DNA of 13,277 bases from Chloroflexota bacterium (GCA_030550075.1 JAUQQB010000039.1:1-13277), one strand, 5' to 3'; positions 5,700 through 12,915 are shown, counted from the first letter of the stretch. The notes: a model not told the origin generated them from the sequence alone. Program-made: numbers and translations.

Positions 5700-8600
5700 T
5701 CAGTAGTTGCGCATGATCAAGGGGAGGAAGATTCGACCCCGCGCCGGAAGGATCAACAGACGATAGCGGGCGTCGCAATGGGCTCCGCTATACCCTGCAC
5801 GGATCTTCAGGTAATATGTGCCGGATGCCTCCGGCGTCCACCAAAGATCCCGGTTCCCGTAGAACCACCAGGAGTTTACAGGCGACTCATTAGGATTTCG
5901 ATAAAGCTCAATATCGCCATAAACCCCCCAGCCCGTATCAAAGATACGAATAAGGTAGGGGACCCCCACATCCGAGGCCGGGACTGTGAAAGAGATCCAA
6001 TCGGTATCGGTAATGGTGTGGAAGGTGTGCGCCTGGATCCCGGTATAGAAGCGAGCCTGCCCCCACTCATCATCCGGCTCGTAGTCATCCGCGCTGACGG
6101 GTGGGGGCGGCGGCTCCGATCGGGAGACCGTATGCCCCTGAGCGTTGATGTAATCCACGCGCCCCCGGACACAGGTGTGGTCCATCCGAATGGGACTGCA
6201 ATCATCCCAGAAGCCGCCCGCGAAGTCCGCGGCATAAGCCCCATCCGTTCCAGTTCGCACCGTCCGACCCCGGATATCCTGGGGAGACGAAGTCCAGCGG
6301 ACCACGAAGGCCTGAACCCAGTCATTCGCCGGGCCGGAGCCGGTAATGCGCTGGTTCGTAGAATCGCGGCCCACCGTCAGGGATGGAACGGTCAGATCCG
6401 CAGCGTCCCCATCCCCAGTTTGGATCTGCAAACGGTCTCCCACTTGTAGGGATATTCCCAAGTTCCGGTCAAACATTGGGCTGGCCGAGGCTATGGTGGT
6501 AGTCAGGACAGATGCACCGCGTTGCACAGTGATGGTCACTGGAATGGAGCCTGCGATGGGCCGGCTTTCTACCACTCCCCAAACCCGTCCTTCCCAGCTT
6601 GCCCATACAGTGAAGGCGCTGAGAGGACGATACAGGTAGATGCCCGGCCAGGGGGTCGAGTCCCAGATGAGACCGAATGTTGCAGCGTGGCCATCGCTAT
6701 CGAAGACCCAGAAATCCGCCTGGTCCATCCCGCCCGCCTGGGCGTTGGGGAAGCTGAGGGTAAAGCTGCCGCCGGCGATGTTTCCCTCGGCGCAGAAATT
6801 AGAGTAACTTGCCCATTCGCTACCCCAGTATAGGCTATCCCGCCGGTAATCGCGAAGATAGGCAACCACTCGGGCCGCGCTCGCCTGCCCTCGCAACTGA
6901 CCTGTTCCCCCATCCAGCCGCGCCGTCAACGTATAGATGGTGGTCTGCTCCGTAGTCCGACCATCCGTAACCTCCACCCGATCCCCCGGTGTGGCACTAT
7001 AGAAGGATGCCCAGAATTCTCCTCCCCACCCCGACGGGCTAACTGTAGATTGCCCCTTCACGCTATTATCCGGAGCCTTTAGAGTGATAGTAACTACCGT
7101 CGCCGATGGATCTCCCCAATAACCGGACAACCCCGTTGAATAACCTGAGCGTTGAGGATGTTCGATGATCAAAATCGGAACGTATCGCCAGAGATATTGA
7201 ATGTTCCCATCCCGATCTATAATCCTAATATTCACCTCATCTCCGCGCTCCAGATCAAGAGGGGTGCTCATGCTGAAGTGGCCATTCGCATCACTGGTCG
7301 TCCCCTGGCATACGAATTCATAGGCACAAGTGTTAGCCACCGGATAACTGGTAGCCTTGTAGAACCATCCCCGGATCCGATGATTCGGTGCAGTAACTCC
7401 GGAAATCTGATTGGCCACCCGGTCAAAGGACAGTTGCAAAGATGTCACCGTCATCTGCAGGGTCACCCCCGGGCCGGTCACGGAGATTACATCCCCAGGC
7501 TGCATCCGGTCCGGATACCAGCTCACAAAGAAGGATCCGCTCCCGCTCGTTGTCCGTGTCGTGGAGCTGATCACTGTGCCTCCTCGCCACAAAGCGGCCG
7601 TGAAAGGGGTTTCGGGCGGGAGGATGCCGTAGAAATAATCTCCTCCCAGGCGGGCTTCCAGATGGAAAGCGGAGACATCCACGAAGGTGCTATTTCCATT
7701 CCCATCCCGGGCATATACCCATCCCTTGGCCTGCCCGTCGAAATCCTCTGGGAAGCTAATTGTGAAGTTGCCCGCCCCATCGGTCCCGCCGGTGCGAGTG
7801 ATCGGTGTGATACTGCACAGATCCGGGTTAAGCAATTGCAACACGGCCTCCACGCTCCGACCCGGCTCGGTCTGGCCAGCCACCTGATCGGTTTGCGGAT
7901 TGGCCCAGGCCTTCAAAGGTGCCACCACCGTCTGCGCCGTCCGGCCGTCGGCGCTGACCTCTACCACATCCTTTGGCCGCAATGTCCAGGCATAGCCGGA
8001 GGTTCCTCCGCAGGTCGAGCCCAGATAGGGGGGATAGAAGGAATAGTTACCGTTAGAGTCACTGGTCGTGGTTTGCTCAACAATCTTCCGCCCTCCCCGA
8101 TAGACCCGCAGGATCACCGGGATCCTCGGATCCGTGCGGCCGGTCACATAGGTATATGAAGACCAGGGCGGGGCGTAGACATCAATGCTGGGATTGGTGG
8201 CCTGGATGCTCACACCAGCGCTTTGCAGTGTCGACTGGGTCGGCGCAATGCTTAAGGCTTGGAACTGATCGCGCACCGCTTTCGCTCCCGCGGTCACGCA
8301 GGAGGGAACATCCGAGCTGCTGACCAACGGAACGCCTGGTGGCAATGGGAGGCTTCGCAGCGTCTGGGAGGATGCTCCCCACACCTCGATCGCAAACAGA
8401 TCCGGCCGCAAGCGGAACCCTTCAATACGGCCCTCCGCCTGCAGCTCCTGAAGCGCCTTTAACATCGGAGCCGCGGTTCGCTCCGCCCATTGCGCTATGG
8501 CGACTTCCACCGCCTCCGGCGCCCGATGAGCCTCCGTAAGGACTTCCTCCACAGATGGAACCGGGAGGGGAATCCAGACCCGATCAGCCTTCTCCGATGT

Positions 8601-8717
8601 GCCCGAAGGAGGCGGCGTTGGAGCTGCTGCCGCGGAAGCGCTGACCAGGATTCCAAACCCGGCCAGGCTCAGGATGAACACCCATCCCCATATCCCCTTT
8701 GGAGATCTATGCATCAT
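5700..8717 (-). CDS. Large secreted repeat protein with C-terminal PPC-type domain and FLPLIMR tail
   Basis: The 1005-residue protein begins with a signal peptide (hydrophobic core ~9-28, Ala-rich cleavage region near 32). Residues ~82-139 resemble a subtilisin I9-type propeptide: an alpha/beta run ending in the LPPGVPLVSS pattern. Residues ~175-865 contain about eight diverged units of ~80-95 residues with repeating features: an opening xITGxxxP, a middle T/S-D-x-x-G-x-F/Y, then PGD-x-V-x-V. These suggest beta-sandwich, Ig- or carboxypeptidase-regulatory-like modules. Cys pairs recur (464/470, 840/849). Residues 877-990 match a bacterial pre-peptidase C-terminal (PPC) domain: DDYEPDDEWGQA, then DTDWISFTV and GTYYLKI. 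The last residues are GRIFLPLIMRNY. No protease or other catalytic motif was found. Two tandem ATG codons follow AGGAGGT; the second, at 8714, has the better spacing. The role is unknown, probably an adhesin or cell-surface protein. Confidence 0.85.
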   Translation of the reverse strand: MMHRSPKGIWGWVFILSLAGFGILVSASAAAAPTPPPSGTSEKADRVWIPLPVPSVEEVLTEAHRAPEAVEVAIAQWAERTAAPMLKALQELQAEGRIEGFRLRPDLFAIEVWGASSQTLRSLPLPPGVPLVSSSDVPSCVTAGAKAVRDQFQALSIAPTQSTLQSAGVSIQATNPSIDVYAPPWSSYTYVTGRTDPRIPVILRVYRGGRKIVEQTTTSDSNGNYSFYPPYLGSTCGGTSGYAWTLRPKDVVEVSADGRTAQTVVAPLKAWANPQTDQVAGQTEPGRSVEAVLQLLNPDLCSITPITRTGGTDGAGNFTISFPEDFDGQAKGWVYARDGNGNSTFVDVSAFHLEARLGGDYFYGILPPETPFTAALWRGGTVISSTTRTTSGSGSFFVSWYPDRMQPGDVISVTGPGVTLQMTVTSLQLSFDRVANQISGVTAPNHRIRGWFYKATSYPVANTCAYEFVCQGTTSDANGHFSMSTPLDLERGDEVNIRIIDRDGNIQYLWRYVPILIIEHPQRSGYSTGLSGYWGDPSATVVTITLKAPDNSVKGQSTVSPSGWGGEFWASFYSATPGDRVEVTDGRTTEQTTIYTLTARLDGGTGQLRGQASAARVVAYLRDYRRDSLYWGSEWASYSNFCAEGNIAGGSFTLSFPNAQAGGMDQADFWVFDSDGHAATFGLIWDSTPWPGIYLYRPLSAFTVWASWEGRVWGVVESRPIAGSIPVTITVQRGASVLTTTIASASPMFDRNLGISLQVGDRLQIQTGDGDAADLTVPSLTVGRDSTNQRITGSGPANDWVQAFVVRWTSSPQDIRGRTVRTGTDGAYAADFAGGFWDDCSPIRMDHTCVRGRVDYINAQGHTVSRSEPPPPPVSADDYEPDDEWGQARFYTGIQAHTFHTITDTDWISFTVPASDVGVPYLIRIFDTGWGVYGDIELYRNPNESPVNSWWFYGNRDLWWTPEASGTYYLKIRAGYSGAHCDARYRLLILPARGRIFLPLIMRNY

Positions 8718-8922
8718 GGTGACCTCCTAAAGCGATAGGATTGGGAGGGATCTCGCAATCCAAAGTTGGCACGAAAGCTCCGCGCTCTCCATCCCTCTGC
8801 GGTCATAGACAGCAACGCTCTTCCCAGCACCTTTGCCATACTTCATTCCGGGGAGAACAAAAGTCCACCCTCGAGGAAACAAAAGGCAAATCTCCGCCCA
8901 GCCGTTGAGGATCTCGGGGTAT

Positions 8923-8976
8923 CTATAGGGAAAAAGCGGAAGAGGGAGTCTCCCATCTGCTTCGGCGGGACATCAT
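8923..8976 (-). CDS. Possible 17-residue leader peptide
   Basis: The minus-strand frame MMSRRSRWETPSSAFSL starts at 8976, six nt after a perfect AGGAGG (8988-8983), and ends at TAG (8925-8923). An alternative ATG at 8980 is only two nt from the Shine-Dalgarno and opens another frame of 45 codons ending at 8843. The peptide is Arg/Ser-rich and resembles nothing I know. It lies within the long leader of the secreted-protein gene, so translation here could act on the downstream gene or be a decayed gene start. A perfect ribosome binding site alone is weak proof. Confidence 0.3.
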   Translation of the reverse strand: MMSRRSRWETPSSAFSL

Positions 8977-9077
8977 TCATCACCTCCTCATATCAGGACA
9001 ATGACTCGCCCAAGCAACCAGGACCTTGAGCAGACATCATGGAAAATTGCTTAGAGGCTTAAAGGTAGGCATCCCAA

Positions 9078-9105
9078 GGCCGATTCAAAAAGCCGCCAAT
9101 CGGCC
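9078..9105 (-). promoter_or_regulatory. Leader hairpin with a competing mini-terminator
   Basis: On the minus strand GGCCGATT (9105-9098) and AATCGGCC (9085-9078) form a perfect 8-bp stem beginning about 10 nt after the predicted transcription start. Inside it, GCCG (9104-9101) can instead pair with CGGC (9095-9092), which is followed at once by TTTTT (9091-9087). The two folds exclude each other, like an antiterminator/terminator pair. The short stem has only four pairs, so the regulatory reading is tentative. Confidence 0.4.
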
Positions 9106-9121
9106 AAAGTCTTCTTTATCC

Positions 9122-9150
9122 ATTATAGATGCCCTTCATGAGGTTGTCAA
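9122..9150 (-). promoter_or_regulatory. Perfect consensus sigma70 promoter
   Basis: On the minus strand TTGACA (9150-9145) and TATAAT (9127-9122) both match consensus 6/6, with a 17-nt spacer. Transcription should start near 9115 and run through the long leader into the secreted-protein and lipoprotein genes. It is the strongest-looking promoter in the window. Confidence 0.88.
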
Positions 9151-9306
9151 GAATCTTTAAAAATCATCAAGCCTAATGTCTGGCTCCGTTGAGCAGGGCA
9201 TCGGGGAGAATTCCAGAGAGCTGGGAGGTTTAAAATATGGCCCTGGTTTCCTGCTTCATGAGGTCATGACGGGCAGAATCGCCAGCCGTCCTCCCTGGCG
9301 TCGCCT
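9151..9306. other. Short intergenic region, no gene seen
   Basis: This region lies between the stop of the membrane-protein gene and the -35 box of the next operon. On the minus strand CGCCAG and CTGGCG form a 6-bp stem just after the stop codon (around 9280-9300), without a U-run. A tiny plus-strand ORF of ten codons follows GGGAGG near 9229, which I regard as chance. Confidence 0.5.
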
Positions 9307-10146
9307 CTAACTGAATCCACCTGGCAACGTGCGCAAAACCCAGGCAGTGAGAGCCAGAGCGATCGCCCACAGGATCCTCCGCATATGAGGGGAGCGAGCG
9401 ACCGGATCCTCCCTTAGCAGCAGGCCGAGGAGCGCCAGGCCATAAGCTCCAGGCCCATGCCCAAGGGCCACCGCCCAGGCCACCCAGAGGGGCCAGGCGA
9501 TCCATCGAGCAGCCGGAATCCGCAACCCGGTCCACGCCAGCCCAATGGGAATTCCGGCCAGGACGGCAGCGATGGAAGGACGCCCGCCCGCAAGCCCCAG
9601 CCACCAGGGAAACATCCCTACAATCCACCCTTCCACCACCTCCCGAACGTTCATGTGCTGGAGGCGTCGAGCGAGAATCAGGGCGATCCCCACCCCGAGC
9701 GTCAACCAGCTCCCGATCCCCCCCGCCAGCCCAATCCCTGCTCCCAGTGCAGCGAGCGCGGTTGCCAGTGCGCCGGGAAGCTCCGGCACCTCCCGGGCGC
9801 GCGCGGAGATCGCCCGGACAAGCCGCCAAGCAGTTCGAAGAAAGGCATCCGCCGGGCTATAGGGTTGAAGATAGGGCAAGAAGAGTGAGAAAGGGAGTTC
9901 TGCAGAGGAAGCCTTTTGATCCCATGAGGCCTCAAGAGACAGCCAGCGCAATGCAGGCCATCCCCCTTCTGCCAGGAGCCACGCCCCGAACAACCAGGGC
10001 CCGGGGATCAGCCCCCCGCTGGCCACCAGCGCGGCTACTAGGCTCAGTGTGGCTTCTCCCTTCCCGAATAGCAGAATCAGGGGAAAGGCCCTCCGCGCGT
10101 CCGGCTGCATAGGAGGCTTTGGATCAGGTTCTGAGGCCCTGGCCAT
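9307..10146 (-). CDS. Polytopic membrane protein of unknown function
   Basis: The product is about 279 residues from the ATG at 10146 and is very rich in Ala, Leu, Gly and Trp. Hydrophobic stretches suggest seven to eight transmembrane segments: about two near the N-terminus, then a more polar loop (residues ~75-125, rich in Arg, Ser and Pro), then a C-terminal bundle. A conserved-looking acidic pair occurs in NVREVVEGWIVG. I do not recognise the family and see no catalytic or transport signature. A GTG at 10164 and an ATG at 10110 are also possible starts; none has a good Shine-Dalgarno, and the middle one is preferred. Its start overlaps the end of the Mut7-C gene by 23 nt, suggesting translational coupling and one transcript. 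Confidence 0.65.
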   Translation of the reverse strand: MARASEPDPKPPMQPDARRAFPLILLFGKGEATLSLVAALVASGGLIPGPWLFGAWLLAEGGWPALRWLSLEASWDQKASSAELPFSLFLPYLQPYSPADAFLRTAWRLVRAISARAREVPELPGALATALAALGAGIGLAGGIGSWLTLGVGIALILARRLQHMNVREVVEGWIVGMFPWWLGLAGGRPSIAAVLAGIPIGLAWTGLRIPAARWIAWPLWVAWAVALGHGPGAYGLALLGLLLREDPVARSPHMRRILWAIALALTAWVLRTLPGGFS

Positions 10147-10639
10147 CTTCGTTCTCAAACTCACGGAGCTCTAAGGCCTGCAACACAGACCGCATCCGCT
10201 CAAAATGCGTGCCGGGCCAGTAGACACGGCCACACTCCGGGCAACGGTGGAAGCGCTCATGTTGCCGCCAGACAAAAGCCGGGACGTGCAAGGCCACTGC
10301 TTCCCGAGGGACGAGCGTCAGGCGGGCGTTGCACACCGGGCAACGGGAGAACGGAGCGTCTGCAGGCTCCCCAAAGCATTCCCGGATTGCCCGCAACTGC
10401 TGGATGAGATCCTCGTGGTCAACCAGAAAGGCATGGGGCCCTCCCCGGCGGGCCAGCGCGTGATCCCGAGTAAGCAGGACGCGATCCTCAGCCTGAGCGA
10501 TACGCAGCAAAGCATCATCATCGAGGGCGGGGTCATAGCGGGTATCGTAGCCCAGGATCCGCAACCATTTCGCCAGGCGGCCGAGCATCGTGTCGGCCAC
10601 AAAGCGGGCGGAGCGATGGTTCTCCTGCGGAGTCATCAT
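10124..10639 (-). CDS. Mut7-C RNase (PIN-like fold) domain protein with zinc ribbon
   Basis: The 171-residue protein matches the Mut7-C/DUF82 family: a PIN-like nuclease fold followed by a C-terminal zinc ribbon. D16 in FVADTMLGRLAKWLRILGYD is the first conserved acidic residue. The acidic D40-D42 and the D59 in LLTRDHALA continue the PIN-like active-site pattern. C100/C103 and C133/C136 form two CPxC knuckles. The family is predicted to cleave RNA, but its cellular substrate is not established, so the function is by family resemblance. Tandem ATG codons (10639, 10636) follow AGGGGGTC. It lies 137 nt after lysS on the same strand, with a hairpin in the gap, and overlaps the following membrane-protein gene. 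Confidence 0.85.
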   Translation of the reverse strand: MMTPQENHRSARFVADTMLGRLAKWLRILGYDTRYDPALDDDALLRIAQAEDRVLLTRDHALARRGGPHAFLVDHEDLIQQLRAIRECFGEPADAPFSRCPVCNARLTLVPREAVALHVPAFVWRQHERFHRCPECGRVYWPGTHFERMRSVLQALELREFENEDGQGLRT

Positions 10640-10714
10640 GACCCCCTGATGGATCCAGCGGAGCGCTTGGGATTCTCCTTAGGAGCTGCACAGTTGGGGA
10701 AGCGCTATGGATAA

Positions 10715-10758
10715 GGCGGAATAGCCCCACCCCTCACGCCCCCTGTGGGAAATCCGCC
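10715..10758 (-). terminator. Stem-loop between lysS and the Mut7-C gene
   Basis: GGCGGA (10715-10720) pairs with TCCGCC (10753-10758), and inside it CCCAC (10726-10730) pairs with GTGGG (10745-10749). The result is an 11-bp two-part stem. On the minus strand it is about 20 nt after the lysS stop and is followed by TTATCC. It may terminate or attenuate lysS transcription, but the U-tract is weak and I see no clear new promoter before the Mut7-C gene. Confidence 0.4.
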
Positions 10759-10776
10759 GCGCAACTCCTGATCTCC

Positions 10777-12294
10777 TTAACCCTCAGCCAGCTCCTCCAG
10801 TTCGGCCTCCTCTTGGCGGCGTTCTCGAGGCCGAAGGTGCGGGAAAAGAATGACCTCCCGGATGGATCGACGATCGGTAAACAGCATGGTCAGGCGGTCG
10901 ATCCCCAACCCCAGGCCCCCATTCGGGGGCATCCCATAACGCATCGCGTCCAGGTAATCCTCATCCATCGGATGCGCCTCCTCGTCGCCGGCCTCCCGGG
11001 CCCGCCCCTGCTCCAGGAAGCGCTGCTCCTGATCCAGCGGGTCATTCAGCTCGGTGAAGGCATTGCAGATCTCCATCCCGCCGATGAATCCCTCGAACCG
11101 TTCCACGGTTCCAGGATTATCTGGACAGGCCTTGGCCAGGGGTGAGATCTCCCGAGGGTAATCATAGACAAACGTCGGCTGGATCAGGTTGGGTTCCACG
11201 AAGCGGGAGATCAGATCGTCAATCAGCTTGCCCCGGCTGGCACGAGGGTCCACCTCGATGCCCCGCGCGGCCATGGCCGCCGCCAGGGAATCCCGTGTGG
11301 GATGCTGCCCAATGTCAATCCCTGCGAGCTCCAGAATGGCCTCCCGGAGGGGAAGGCGGCGCCATGGCGGATTGAGGTCGATCTCATGGCCCTGGTAGAT
11401 CAGCGTGCGACATCCCAGCACCCGATCAGCGACAAAGGCAATCAGCTCCTCCGTCAGCCGCATCATCTCCTGGTAATCCGCATAGGCCACATAGCATTCC
11501 ATCTGGGTGAATTCAGGGTTATGCTTGAATGAGATCCCCTCGTTGCGGAAATCGCGGCCGATCTCATAGACCCGCTCGAACATCCCCACCAGCAGACGCT
11601 TGAGGTAGAGCTCAAAGCTGATCCGCAGGTAGAGCTGCTGCTTGAGCTCATTATGGTAGGTGATGAAGGGGCGGGCGGAGGCTCCGCCGTAAATCGGCTG
11701 CAGGATCGGCGTCTCCACCTCGATGAACCCCCGCGCGTCCAGGAACGCACGGATGGCCCGGATGAGCGCCGCGCGGGTGCGGAAGATCTCCTGGACCTCC
11801 GGGTTCATCATCAGGTCCAGGTAACGCCGCCGGTAGCGGGTCTCCACATCCCTCAAACCATGCCAACGGGAGGGAGGTGGGTAGATCGCCTTAGCCAGCA
11901 TGCGGAAATCCCGAACGCGGAGGGAGATCTCCCCGGTCCGGGTGCGCATCATCGTCCCCTCGGCCTCGATGAAATCCCCCAGGTCGAAGAATTCCTGGAA
12001 GAAACGATAGCGTTCCTCCCCCAGGTCGTCGTAGCGGAGGAACAGCTGGAGGCGGCCGTCGCCATCGTGGAGGTCCGCAAAGGTCACTTTCCCCATAACG
12101 CGGACGGCCATCAGGCGCCCGGCGACCACGGCCTCCACGGTTTCCTCGCGGCCCTCGACGGCCTGAAACGCCTGAATGGCCTGCGCGCTGGTGTGAGTGC
12201 GCCGGGAACGGGATGGATATGGATCGACGCCTTGAGCATGGAGTCGGGCGACTTTATCGAGACGACGGCGAACGATCTCCCGAAAGAGGGCCAT
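10777..12294 (-). CDS. lysS: Lysyl-tRNA synthetase, class II
   Basis: The 505-residue enzyme charges tRNA-Lys in the cytoplasm, and its length is normal for bacterial LysRS. The N-terminal OB-fold anticodon-binding domain spans ~53-134 (VAGRLMAVRVMGKVTFADL). The class II core follows: motif 1 around 176-198 ending VETPILQ, motif 2 at 247-262 (RDFRNEGIS and HNPEF), and motif 3 at 459-472 (GGLGLGIDRL then FTD). ISPLAK (383-388) and the ICNAFTELNDP segment are typical LysRS sequences. The C-terminal tail is Glu-rich. The ATG at 12294 is nine nt after the greA stop, and the possible ribosome binding site (TAGGT) overlaps that stop, so the two genes are almost certainly co-transcribed. It is the second gene of the operon. 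Confidence 0.97.
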   Translation of the reverse strand: MALFREIVRRRLDKVARLHAQGVDPYPSRSRRTHTSAQAIQAFQAVEGREETVEAVVAGRLMAVRVMGKVTFADLHDGDGRLQLFLRYDDLGEERYRFFQEFFDLGDFIEAEGTMMRTRTGEISLRVRDFRMLAKAIYPPPSRWHGLRDVETRYRRRYLDLMMNPEVQEIFRTRAALIRAIRAFLDARGFIEVETPILQPIYGGASARPFITYHNELKQQLYLRISFELYLKRLLVGMFERVYEIGRDFRNEGISFKHNPEFTQMECYVAYADYQEMMRLTEELIAFVADRVLGCRTLIYQGHEIDLNPPWRRLPLREAILELAGIDIGQHPTRDSLAAAMAARGIEVDPRASRGKLIDDLISRFVEPNLIQPTFVYDYPREISPLAKACPDNPGTVERFEGFIGGMEICNAFTELNDPLDQEQRFLEQGRAREAGDEEAHPMDEDYLDAMRYGMPPNGGLGLGIDRLTMLFTDRRSIREVILFPHLRPRERRQEEAELEELAEG

Positions 12295-12303
12295 GGCTGG
12301 AAC

Positions 12304-12777
12304 CTATTCGATGTGGAGGATGCGAAAACGCAGGACGCCATCCGGGGCATTCACCGTGACCACATCCCCCACCTGACGCCCCAGAAGGGCCTGCCCCAGA
12401 GGGGACTCATTGGAGATCCGACCTCGAACCGGGTCCGCCTCGGCCGAGCCAACCACCTGATAGCGCTCCGGCGTGGAGCTGCCCTCCTCCTGGATCGTCA
12501 CCCAGCTTCCCAGGGTGACGAAAGCCTTGGGGCCAACGGTCTCCTCAATGATCACCGCTCGACGAAGCATGGACTCCAGCATCATGATACGACCTTCGAC
12601 AAACGCCTGTTCGATCTTGGCAGCCTCGTATTCGGCGTTTTCGTCGTAATTGCCTTCGTCCATCGCCAAGTTCAACCGCTTCGCGATCTCCTGACGTCGA
12701 ACGGTGCGCAGGTATTCCAGCTCTTCAAGGAGCTTTTGATAACCTTCACGAGTGAGATAAATGGGCTGCTCGTTCAT
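12304..12777 (-). CDS. greA: Transcription elongation factor GreA
   Basis: The 157-residue protein has the standard GreA length and layout: an N-terminal antiparallel coiled coil (~1-75) and a C-terminal FKBP-like RNA-polymerase-binding domain (~85-157). The latter includes GRISNESPLGQALLGRQVGD, as in the family. GreA rescues backtracked RNA polymerase by promoting transcript cleavage through acidic residues at the coiled-coil tip. Here the tip reads GNYDENAEYEAAK (42-54): E46 aligns with E. coli E44, but N43 replaces the Mg-binding D41, and an Asp appears two residues on at D45. The start has GAGG four nt upstream. It is the first gene of greA-lysS, behind its own promoter and structured leader. 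Confidence 0.95.
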   Translation of the reverse strand: MNEQPIYLTREGYQKLLEELEYLRTVRRQEIAKRLNLAMDEGNYDENAEYEAAKIEQAFVEGRIMMLESMLRRAVIIEETVGPKAFVTLGSWVTIQEEGSSTPERYQVVGSAEADPVRGRISNESPLGQALLGRQVGDVVTVNAPDGVLRFRILHIE

Positions 12778-12845
12778 AGAACCTCGCAGGATTGTAATTT
12801 TCGAAGTGACATTCTGGCGGATAGGTCAGATGATAAACAGAAAGA

Positions 12846-12861
12846 GCGCCCGTTCAGGCGC
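12846..12861 (-). promoter_or_regulatory. Hairpin in the greA leader
   Basis: GCGCC (12846-12850) pairs with GGCGC (12857-12861). On the minus strand the stem is followed by CTCTTTCTGTTTATC, a moderately U-rich tail. It lies about 50-65 nt after the predicted start and about 70 nt before the greA ATG. It could be a weak attenuator, but the stem is short. Confidence 0.35.
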
Positions 12862-12915
12862 CCCGTTTGCTGCAGGATTTATCGTTTGATCCAAACAATC
12901 CCCCTCAGGATTTCC

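Larger units (their letters stand above)
8718..9114 (-). promoter_or_regulatory. Long 5' leader of the secreted-protein operon
   Basis: About 400 nt lie between the predicted transcription start (near 9115) and the start codon at 8717. The leader opens with the inverted repeat at 9078-9105. It carries a perfect AGGAGG at 8988-8983 followed by clustered ATG codons, and ends with AGGAGGTC at 8728-8721 for the main gene. No riboswitch class that I can name is recognisable. The length and contents suggest post-transcriptional control, but that is inference. Confidence 0.5.

Noticed and set aside
5581..5778. N-terminal extension of the lipoprotein to 284 residues
   Set aside because: It would overlap the preceding gene and put about 85 polar residues before the signal peptide; the ATG at 5580 places the lipobox correctly.
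7152..8159. 335-codon plus-strand frame opposite the large secreted protein
   Set aside because: It lies wholly within the secreted-protein gene, which has a signal peptide, a perfect Shine-Dalgarno and domain matches; the antisense frame has none.
9237..9269. Ten-codon plus-strand ORF after GGGAGG
   Set aside because: Very short, no promoter on that strand, and located in the 3' region of a minus-strand gene; probably chance.
12778..12909. T-box riboswitch upstream of greA-lysS
   Set aside because: No T-box sequence (TGGNACCGCG) or Stem I features are visible in the leader; only two simple hairpins.
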